A DNA stretch of 64,000 bases. It comes from Burkholderiales bacterium (lineage in GTDB: Bacteria; Pseudomonadota; Gammaproteobacteria; Burkholderiales; Burkholderiaceae_E). The notes beneath the pieces are model-generated. The model was not told where the DNA came from, ran no database searches, and worked only from the letters and a program-made list of their open reading frames with translations. Numbering within the stretch: position 1 is the stretch's first letter; each line of letters opens with the position of its first letter. Where the stretch lies: positions 1 to 64,000 of the forward strand of contig JAPLQF010000007.1 in assembly GCA_026399875.1 (NCBI GenBank), written 5' to 3'. The position numbers were made by a program, and so were the translations under genes. This document shows positions 53,775 to 61,186 of the stretch, piece by piece.

Positions 53775-54551
53775 TCAGGCGCCGTAACCGGTCCTGAAGC
53801 GCGCGCACAGCGCATCGGCGCCGCGCATCAGCAGATTCGCGTCGGTGCCGACCGCTACGAAGAGCCCGCCCACCTCGAGGATGCGCCGCGAATCGGCTTC
53901 GACCGGCGTCAGAAAGCCCGGTGCCTTGCCGGCCGCACGGATGCGCCGCATCGCGTCTTCGATCTTCGGCCAGATCTCGGGATGATGCCCCTCGCCGGCA
54001 TGACCGAAGGAGGCATGCAGATCGGCCGGCCCGATGAAGATGCCGTCGACGCCCTCAACCGCTGCAATCGCCTCGAGGTTGTCGAGGGCCTGCGCGGTCT
54101 CAACCTGCAGCAGCACGCACAGCTCACGCTCGACCACCTGCGGATAATTTTTGATGCGCCCGTAGCGCGTGGCTCGGGTCGTGCCGCCCATGCCGCGCAC
54201 GCCCTTGGGCGGATAGCGGGTGTAGGACACCGCTTCGCGTGCCTGCTCGGGTGTGTCGATCATCGGAATCAGCACGGTCTGGGCGCCGATGTCGAGCACC
54301 CGCTTGAGCATCACCATGTCGTTCCAGGGCACCCGCACCACTGCCTGGGTCGGATAGGCCGCCACCGCCTGCAGCTGGGTATGGACCGACTCGAGGTCGT
54401 TGGGCGCGTGCTCCATGTCGAGCAGGATCCAGTCGAAGCCGGCACCTGCGATCAGCTCGACGGTGAGATGCGATGACAGGCTCGACCACAGGCCGATCTG
54501 CGGCTTGCCGGCGGCCAGCGCGTGCTTGAAGGCATTGATGGGCAGTTCCAT
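53775..54551 (-). CDS. HpcH/HpaI-family class II aldolase
   Basis: A 258-residue aldolase of the 2-keto-3-deoxy-L-rhamnonate / 4-hydroxy-2-ketoheptanedioate group. DWILLDMEHAPND holds the metal/base pair, VRVPWNDMVMLKRVLDIGAQ and LIPMIDTPEQARE the barrel, RGMGGTTRATRYGR the phosphate-like loop, and IFIGPADLHASFGH the second metal site. It cleaves 2-keto-3-deoxy acids to pyruvate and an aldehyde with a divalent metal. It is divergent from the UxaA-type gene, 117 bp apart, and fits the sugar-acid context. Confidence 0.9.
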   Translation of the reverse strand: MELPINAFKHALAAGKPQIGLWSSLSSHLTVELIAGAGFDWILLDMEHAPNDLESVHTQLQAVAAYPTQAVVRVPWNDMVMLKRVLDIGAQTVLIPMIDTPEQAREAVSYTRYPPKGVRGMGGTTRATRYGRIKNYPQVVERELCVLLQVETAQALDNLEAIAAVEGVDGIFIGPADLHASFGHAGEGHHPEIWPKIEDAMRRIRAAGKAPGFLTPVEADSRRILEVGGLFVAVGTDANLLMRGADALCARFRTGYGA

Positions 54552-54668
54552 GGCGTGTCTTCCTCGAAATGGATGAACCGGACCCTTGTTGGGCCCGTGT
54601 TGGCGACAGGCCGAGCCTGCATCGGGCGATGGTAACGTGAGGCCATCTCAATCGACACGCCCGCCGCC

Positions 54669-56201
54669 ATGACCACCCTTTCACTGATCCGCAAACCGGT
54701 GCTGCGTCTTCATCCGGGCGACGATGTGGTGATCGCCGCCCGCCCGCTCGCGGCCGGCGCACGCCTGCCCGACGAAAATCTGGTGTGCACCGATCCGATT
54801 CCTGCCGGGCACAAGCTGGCCACCCGGGCTGTCGCACGCGGTGAGCCGGTGCGTCGCTACGGACAGATCATCGGATTTGCCATCGACGACATCGCAGCCG
54901 GTCAGCATGTTCATACCCACAACCTGGCCTTCGACACCTTCGAGCGCGACTATGCGGTCGGTGTCGATGTGAAGCCCACCCCGAGCGTGAGCGAGCCGGC
55001 CACTTTCATGGGCTATCTGCGACCCGATGGCCGGGTGGCGACGCGCAACTACATCGGTGTGATCTCGACCGTGAACTGCTCGGCGAGTGTCTCGAAATTT
55101 GTCGCCGCGCATTTCACGCCGGAGCGGCTTGCGGCCTGGCCGAATGTCGACGGCATTGTGCCGATCACCCACAGCGTGGGCTGCGGCATGGACTCCAACG
55201 GCAAGGGCATGGACCTGCTGCGCCGAACCATCGCCGGCTATGTGCGGCATGCCAATTTCGCGGGCGTGGTGATCATCGGACTGGGCTGCGAAGCCAATCA
55301 GATGGACGCGCTCTTTGCCGCGCAGCAGCTCGACGAATCGCCACTGCTCAAGCCCCTGGTGATCCAGACCGAAGGCGGCACGCGCAAGACCGTCGCTGCT
55401 GCGATTGCCGCGGTCGAATCGATGCTGCCGCAGGCCAATGCGCTGCAGCGCACCCGGGTGCCTGCGAGCCATCTCACCATCGGCCTGCAATGCGGCGGCT
55501 CGGACGGCTACTCGGGCATCACCGCCAACCCGGCGCTTGGCGCGGCCTGCGACCTGCTGGTGGCACACGGCGGCACGGTCATCCTGTCGGAAACCCCGGA
55601 AATCTATGGGGCCGAGCATCTGCTCACCCGACGCGCAGTGTCGCAGGCGGTGGCCGACAAGCTGATCGCGCGCATCCGCTGGTGGGAGTCGTACTGCGAG
55701 CGCAACGATGGCAGCATGGACAACAACCCCTCACCCGGCAACAAGGCCGGCGGTCTGACCACCATCCTCGAGAAGTCGCTGGGCGCGGTGGCCAAGGGCG
55801 GCACCACCAATCTGGTCGATGTGTTCGAGTACGCCGAGCCGGTCAGCACAAAGGGCTTCGTCTACATGGATACCCCGGGCTATGACCCGGTATCGGCCAC
55901 CGGCCAGGTCGCGGGCGGCGCAAATCTGGTCTGCTTTACCACCGGACGTGGTTCGGTCTATGGCTGCCGGCCGAGCCCGTCGATCAAGCTCGCGACCAAC
56001 AGCGTGCTCTACGAACGCATGTCAGACGACATGGACATCAACTGCGGCGGGATCATCGATGGGACGGTCACCGTCCAGGAAAAAGGCCGCGAGATCTTCG
56101 AGACGATCCTGCGTGTGGCCTCGGGGCAGGCGAGCCGCAGCGAGGCGCTCGGCATGGGACAGGAGGAGTTCGTGCCCTGGTATCTCGGGGCGGTGATGTG
56201 A
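54669..56201 (+). CDS. UxaA-family altronate/galactarate dehydratase
   Basis: A 510-residue dehydratase. The N-terminal ~100 residues are a SAF-like domain (DDVVIAARPLAAGARLPDEN). The UxaA part begins GYLRPDGRVATRNYIGV, with NCSASVSKFVA, THSVGCGMDSNGKGMDLL, IGLGCEANQMD, LQCGGSDGYSGITANPALG and DNNPSPGNKAGGLTTILEKS. Cysteines in these motifs bind iron. It removes water from altronate or galactarate, yielding 2-keto-3-deoxy acids. It is fused as one chain, as in altronate dehydratase of most bacteria. Confidence 0.9.
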   Translation: MTTLSLIRKPVLRLHPGDDVVIAARPLAAGARLPDENLVCTDPIPAGHKLATRAVARGEPVRRYGQIIGFAIDDIAAGQHVHTHNLAFDTFERDYAVGVDVKPTPSVSEPATFMGYLRPDGRVATRNYIGVISTVNCSASVSKFVAAHFTPERLAAWPNVDGIVPITHSVGCGMDSNGKGMDLLRRTIAGYVRHANFAGVVIIGLGCEANQMDALFAAQQLDESPLLKPLVIQTEGGTRKTVAAAIAAVESMLPQANALQRTRVPASHLTIGLQCGGSDGYSGITANPALGAACDLLVAHGGTVILSETPEIYGAEHLLTRRAVSQAVADKLIARIRWWESYCERNDGSMDNNPSPGNKAGGLTTILEKSLGAVAKGGTTNLVDVFEYAEPVSTKGFVYMDTPGYDPVSATGQVAGGANLVCFTTGRGSVYGCRPSPSIKLATNSVLYERMSDDMDINCGGIIDGTVTVQEKGREIFETILRVASGQASRSEALGMGQEEFVPWYLGAVM

Positions 56202-56236
56202 GTTCAACCTGAGGTCGAGCAGCCGCATGCGCGGGG

Positions 56237-57721
56237 TCAGGGCGGCAGCACAGCCTCGCCCTCGTCTGCCAGTGGGAGGTCGATGACCATGCAGATGCCC
56301 TGACCGGTCGATCCGGTCACGATGCTCACCGAGCCCTCGTGCGCCCGGACGATCTCGGCCACGATCGCCAGGCCCAGTCCGATGCCGGGCGATCGGTCGG
56401 CGGCGGCGTCGGTGGCACGCCCGCGATTGAAACGCTCGAGCACACGGCGGCGATCCTGCTGGGCAATGCCCGGTCCATTGTCATCGATGCGGACCTGGGC
56501 AGTGTGCTCGCCGCTCATTGACACATTCAGCGCCACACTGACCGTCAGGTGCGCACCGCGCCCGGCGTACTTGATCGCGTTGTCGAGCAGGTTGTGGATG
56601 GCCTCGGCAAAGAGATCCGGGTCGCCACTGACCATGATCGGTGCACCCCCCTCCTGCGGACCGCCCTGAAAACCGATATCGATCCCGGCGGCAAGCGCCT
56701 GTGGCACCCATCGGGTGGCCGCATCGAACACTGTGGCACGCAGATCGAATCGAACCGGCTCACCGACCCGCGCGCTCGGCTCGGCGCGGGCCAGCGTGAG
56801 CAACTGGCTGGACAGGCGCACCGCGCGATTGGCAGCCCGCTGCACCTCGATCACCAGCGGACGAAGTCGTTGCGGATCGGACTCACGCGCCGCCTCGTCG
56901 GCATGCAGCTTCAGCGCAGTGAGCGGCGTGCGCAGCTGGTGGGCGGCGTCGGCGATAAAGTGCCGCTGCGCGGCGAGCGCATCGCGCAGCCTCAGCAGCA
57001 GATCGTTCATGGCCTGGGTGAGCGGCGCCACCTCGGCCGGCAGAGCACGGTCATCGATCGGCTCGAGCGAATGATGGGTCTGAACCTCGAGCGCCTGGGC
57101 GAGTTGGCCGATCGGCGACAGCGCGCGGCGCAGTGAATACCAGATCACCCCGCCGGCCAGCAGCACCAGCGCAATCTGCGGCAGCAGCACGCTCAACAGC
57201 AGTTCGGCGGCCAGTGACTGGCGCTTGCGCAATGTCTCGGCCACCCTGACCTCGATCGGCTCGTCGGCACCCTCGAGACGCATCGAGACGCTTGCCACGC
57301 GGACCCTTGCGCCCGACAGCCAACCGCCATACATCGATGCCTGTCTCAAGCGCTGCACGCCGGTCGAGGGCGCGGCAGGCAGCAAGGGATAGCCGGCGAT
57401 ATGTCCGGAGCGAAGCCCCCTCACTTCATACCAGGTAGTGTCGTCATTATCCCACTGCAGGATCTGACGGGCGGCCTCGGGCAGATCGAGCGAGGGCGTG
57501 CCGCGCGACAGCGTGACCCGCTGAGCAAGCGCTTCGGCGGAATCGACCAGCCAGCGGTCGTGAACCAGGTCGGCATAGTGGCGTGCACCGAGATACGACA
57601 AGGTGCCAGACACCGCAAAGAGCGCCAGCAGCGGCGGCAGCAGGCGGCTGAGCAACTGCGAGCGCAGGCTGACCGCCGCACGCTTCACCACTTTGGCCGC
57701 GGGGATGGTGGCATCAGCCAT
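56237..57721 (-). CDS. TctE/QseC-like sensor histidine kinase
   Basis: A 494-residue kinase. Its first helix is RLLPPLLALFAVSGTLSYLG, followed by a periplasmic 2CSK_N-type domain (residues ~50-175). The second helix is QIALVLLAGGVIWYSL, then HAMP. HisKA is HFIADAAHQLRTPLTALKLH (phospho-His in the first part), and the HATPase has LLDNAIKYAGRG, IDDNGPGIAQ and GIGLGLAIVAE. It overlaps the response regulator by 8 bases and probably senses a carboxylate or a metal. Its gene pair is divergent from a heavy-metal efflux operon. Confidence 0.9.
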   Translation of the reverse strand: MADATIPAAKVVKRAAVSLRSQLLSRLLPPLLALFAVSGTLSYLGARHYADLVHDRWLVDSAEALAQRVTLSRGTPSLDLPEAARQILQWDNDDTTWYEVRGLRSGHIAGYPLLPAAPSTGVQRLRQASMYGGWLSGARVRVASVSMRLEGADEPIEVRVAETLRKRQSLAAELLLSVLLPQIALVLLAGGVIWYSLRRALSPIGQLAQALEVQTHHSLEPIDDRALPAEVAPLTQAMNDLLLRLRDALAAQRHFIADAAHQLRTPLTALKLHADEAARESDPQRLRPLVIEVQRAANRAVRLSSQLLTLARAEPSARVGEPVRFDLRATVFDAATRWVPQALAAGIDIGFQGGPQEGGAPIMVSGDPDLFAEAIHNLLDNAIKYAGRGAHLTVSVALNVSMSGEHTAQVRIDDNGPGIAQQDRRRVLERFNRGRATDAAADRSPGIGLGLAIVAEIVRAHEGSVSIVTGSTGQGICMVIDLPLADEGEAVLPP

Positions 57722-58400
57722 CGCGTTGCCTCAACAGATAGCCGAAGCCGCGCACGGTGTGGACCTCAGCGCCGGTGGACTCGAGCTTGCGGCGCAGCCG
57801 GTGGACGATGACCTCGACCGTGGCATCGGACAGATCCATCGCCGAGGTGTCGGCAGCAGCAAGCTCCTGCAGGACCGCCGACTTGCTGATCACCCGCCCG
57901 GCACGACGCAGAAGCACCGACAGGACGCCGGCCTCGCGCGGCGACAACTCGAGCATGTCGTCATCGAGCCTGACCCCGGCTTCGTCGGCATGCAGGCTCA
58001 GACGCCCGCAGCGCAGCACGCGCGAAGCGCTCGCCGCGGGCTTGCCGCGGCGCAGCAAAGCGCGGATCCGGGCTTCGAGCTCGACCATGTCGAAGGGCTT
58101 GACGAGGTAATCATCGGCACCGGCATCCAGACCGAGCACACGGTCGCGGACATCGTCGCGGGCAGTCAGCAGCAGTACCGGCAAATCGCTGCCACGCGCG
58201 CGCAGGGCGCGAAGCACCTCGATGCCATCGCGACCAGGCAATCCGATGTCGAGCACTGCCAGATCGAAGCCGGCGGCTTTGAGAGCCTCGTCGGCCTCGT
58301 CGCCACGTGTCACCCAATCGGCCTGAACGCCGGCACGCGCCATCGCGCGCAGCACCGCGTTGGCAATCTGGGGATCATCTTCGGCAAGCAGCAGTTTCAT
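57714..58400 (-). CDS. OmpR-family response regulator (TctD/QseB type)
   Basis: A 228-residue regulator. The receiver includes MKLLLAEDDPQIANAVLRAM, phospho-Asp in LAVLDIGLPGRDG, and LTARDDVRDRVLGLDAGADD. The winged-helix domain has SPREAGVLSVLLRRAGRVIS and VEVIVHRLRRKLE. ATG 58400 begins at the receiver; a longer frame reads into the divergent efflux promoter. It probably regulates the adjacent efflux genes, as CzcR does, or genes of the catabolic island. Confidence 0.92.
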   Translation of the reverse strand: MKLLLAEDDPQIANAVLRAMARAGVQADWVTRGDEADEALKAAGFDLAVLDIGLPGRDGIEVLRALRARGSDLPVLLLTARDDVRDRVLGLDAGADDYLVKPFDMVELEARIRALLRRGKPAASASRVLRCGRLSLHADEAGVRLDDDMLELSPREAGVLSVLLRRAGRVISKSAVLQELAAADTSAMDLSDATVEVIVHRLRRKLESTGAEVHTVRGFGYLLRQRDG

Positions 58401-58500
58401 GGCGTTCTGACAGCGGTTCGTCGGAGGGTCGGCGCCACTGCAAGGGCTTTGAAAGACTGCCAGCCCATTCTCGGCGTCTTTCCCGATTCTGATCCGAAGG

Positions 58501-59940
58501 ATGATGACACCATTGGTTCTCGTGCAGGCGACAGTTCGCATATCGGCGCTTGCACTGATGCTTCTGTTCGCAGCGGCGGTGTTGCTGCCGGGACAGGCCA
58601 CAGCGCAGGTTCAATCCGCAGCGCCCCTCGTCAGCCCGACACCGGCGGTGACGGACGCACCGTTGCTCGACTGCGCCGCACTGCCACGCCCGGACCTCGA
58701 CTGGCCCCTTGCCCAGCAGCGACTCGCCCAGTGCAATCGGGATGTCCGGCTCGCGCTGCAATCGCTCAGAGCCGCCCAGGCCGATGTTCAGATCGCCGGA
58801 CAAAGACCCAATCCGACCCTGTCAACCGGCGTGGGCCAGTACAGCACCACGGTGGGCGCCGGCGCGGGAGGCCCCTTCGACAAACAGGTCGACTGGCTGG
58901 CACGCATCGACCAGCCGATCGAACGCGGCAACAAGCGCGACCTGCGGGTTCAGGCCGCCAGCCAGAGCCTGCGGGCCGCCGGCTGGAGCGCGGCCGACAT
59001 GCTGCGCCAGCAGCAACTCGCGCTGGCCAACGCCTGGATCGATCTGTGGGGCGCACAGGAAAAATCGCGTCTCCAGCGCGAACTCACTGCGCTCTACCGC
59101 AATACCTACGACTCGGCTCAGCGGCGTCTGAAGGCGGGCGATATCGCGGCCAGCGACGTCGCCCGCATCGACCTTGATCTGCAGCGTGCCGAGACCGACC
59201 GCATCGCCGCCAACAGCGAGCTGATCCGCGCGAGATTCGTCATGGCGTCCCTGCTCGCAATGGAGCCTCAGGCGCCGCAGTTGAAAGCCGCCTCGCCCTG
59301 GCCCGCCTCGGAGCCTGCCATCTCGACCATTGTTCCTTTGGGCGAGGCCGAACGGCCCGACCTGCAGGCGGCACGAGCCCAGCAGGCGGCCGCCGATTCA
59401 CAGGCCGAACTCGCGCGCAGTCTGCAGACCCGCGATATCTCGATCGGACTGCAGGTCGATCGGTTTGCGCCGCCGACCGGCTTCGGCACGACGCTGGGCG
59501 CTTATGTCTCGATTCCGCTCTTTACCAACCATCGCTATGAAGGCGAACTCGCGCGCGCCGAAGCCGATCGCGATTTCGCAGCCGCCGCCCGCGCTCGGCT
59601 GGAGCAGCAGGCCAGAGCCGATCAGCAGCGCTTGCTTGAAGCAAGGCTCGGCGCGCGTCTGCGCCGCGAGCGACTCGAGCGCGAGGCACTCCCAGTGGCC
59701 GAGAAGGTCGCCGCAAATGCCGAACTCGCCTACCGCAAAGGCGCGGGTACGGTGCTCGAGCTGATCGATGCCCTGCGCCAGTTGCGCTCACTTCAGCTCG
59801 AAGCACTCGCCGTGCGGCTCGACGAAGACCGCGCCGATGCCGCCGCGCGGGCCGAGATGCTCACCGCGACTGCGGCGGCCGATCCGATCTTCGGCGAATC
59901 GCTTCGGCTCTTACCGCCGCAAACCGTCAGTGTGAAATGA
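58501..59940 (+). CDS. czcC: CzcC-type outer membrane efflux protein (TolC family)
   Basis: A 479-residue TolC-family protein. A signal peptide (LALMLLFAAAVLLPGQATAQ in part) is followed by two long helical OEP repeats, for example LAQCNRDVRLALQSLRAAQA and RQQQLALANAWIDLWGAQEK, and later EKVAANAELAYRKGAGTVLE. It should form the outer-membrane channel of the CzcCBA pump. It is first in the plus-strand operon, 100 bp from the divergent two-component gene, and 7 bp before the adaptor gene. Confidence 0.9.
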   Translation: MMTPLVLVQATVRISALALMLLFAAAVLLPGQATAQVQSAAPLVSPTPAVTDAPLLDCAALPRPDLDWPLAQQRLAQCNRDVRLALQSLRAAQADVQIAGQRPNPTLSTGVGQYSTTVGAGAGGPFDKQVDWLARIDQPIERGNKRDLRVQAASQSLRAAGWSAADMLRQQQLALANAWIDLWGAQEKSRLQRELTALYRNTYDSAQRRLKAGDIAASDVARIDLDLQRAETDRIAANSELIRARFVMASLLAMEPQAPQLKAASPWPASEPAISTIVPLGEAERPDLQAARAQQAAADSQAELARSLQTRDISIGLQVDRFAPPTGFGTTLGAYVSIPLFTNHRYEGELARAEADRDFAAAARARLEQQARADQQRLLEARLGARLRRERLEREALPVAEKVAANAELAYRKGAGTVLELIDALRQLRSLQLEALAVRLDEDRADAAARAEMLTATAAADPIFGESLRLLPPQTVSVK

Positions 59941-59947
59941 GCGACCG

Positions 59948-61186
59948 ATGAGCGTCCCCATTAGCCTCAAACCTTCGACCCGCCGGCGCAGCGCCACCTC
60001 GGCCGCACTGCTGATTGCCGGTGTTCTCACATCGGGTGCCTGGCTGACCGGTTGCGATCGGACCCCCGATGCGCCGCCGGCGCATCGGGGCCCGACCATC
60101 AGCGGCGACACCGTCCGGTTCACCGGCCGGGTCGACGGCATCCGCAGCGAAGTTGTGCAGGACGCAGGCGACATCGCCCTGACCCTCCCAGGTCGCCTGA
60201 TCTGGGATGAAGACCGGACCGTCCGCGTGCAGGCGCCGTTTGCAGGCCGGGTGGTGCGCCCGCTGGTCACCGCGGGCGACACCGTCGCCATGGGGCAGCC
60301 GCTGGCCGAGATGGCCTCGGCCGAATTCGGCACCGCCGTGGCGCAAGCACGCAGCGCCGACAACGACCTGCAACTGGCCGGCGACAATCTCAAACGGCTG
60401 CGCGAGCTCCATGAGGCCGGTGTCGTTTCCCAAAAAGACCTGCGCCAGGCCGAGGCCGATGATGCCGGCAAGCGGATCGAACGCGATCGGGCCCAGACCC
60501 GCCTGAAGCAGATCGGCGCCGGCAGCGGCCCCAACTTCGTGCTGCGCTCGCCGATCTCCGGAGTCGTGGTCGAGCGCTCGGTCAATGCCGGGCAGGAGTT
60601 TCGTCCCGACAGCGGTGGAGCACCGCTCTTTGTCATCACCGACCCGGCCAGACTGTGGGTGCGGCTCGATGCCACCGAATCCGAGCTGCCGCGCCTTGCC
60701 GGCGTCAAGCGCGGCACCACCCTCACGCTCGTGACGCCGGCCTATCCCGACCGACGCTTTACCGGCACGCTCGCGGTGATCGGCGACTCGATCGACCCGG
60801 AGTCACGCACCTTCAGGCTGCGCGGCAACGTCCCCAACCCCGACCGCCTGCTCAAGGGCGAGATGTTCGTCAATGCCAGTTTCCCGGTGGCCGAAGGCGA
60901 AACCCCCGGCCGAGTGACCAATGTCGCCGCGAGTGCGGTACTGCTGGTCGACGGCAAACGGTATGTGTTCGTGGCCGACCCCGACGGTGGGTTCACCCGG
61001 ATCGAAGTCAAGGTTGCTCGCGAGATGGTGAGCCGGACCGCGGTGCAGGGCCTGGCCGCGAATCAGAAAGTCGTGGTCGAAGGCAGCCTCTTTTTGCAGC
61101 AGATCCTGGCCGGGGCGAAATTGCCCGCGCCACGCGCGTCAGGCACATCGACTCAGGCAGCAACGACACGCGAGGCACGCCCGTGA
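59948..61186 (+). CDS. czcB: CzcB-type periplasmic adaptor lipoprotein
   Basis: A 412-residue membrane-fusion protein. SAALLIAGVLTSGAWLTGCD ends in a lipobox (LTGC), so the protein is probably lipid-anchored. The biotinyl-like segment APFAGRVVRPLVTAGDTVAM and a coiled helix (LKRLRELHEAGVVSQKDLRQ) follow. The beta-barrel VFVADPDGGFTRIEVKVARE is near the end. It links CzcA to CzcC. It overlaps czcA by four bases (GTGA). Confidence 0.92.
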   Translation: MSVPISLKPSTRRRSATSAALLIAGVLTSGAWLTGCDRTPDAPPAHRGPTISGDTVRFTGRVDGIRSEVVQDAGDIALTLPGRLIWDEDRTVRVQAPFAGRVVRPLVTAGDTVAMGQPLAEMASAEFGTAVAQARSADNDLQLAGDNLKRLRELHEAGVVSQKDLRQAEADDAGKRIERDRAQTRLKQIGAGSGPNFVLRSPISGVVVERSVNAGQEFRPDSGGAPLFVITDPARLWVRLDATESELPRLAGVKRGTTLTLVTPAYPDRRFTGTLAVIGDSIDPESRTFRLRGNVPNPDRLLKGEMFVNASFPVAEGETPGRVTNVAASAVLLVDGKRYVFVADPDGGFTRIEVKVAREMVSRTAVQGLAANQKVVVEGSLFLQQILAGAKLPAPRASGTSTQAATTREARP

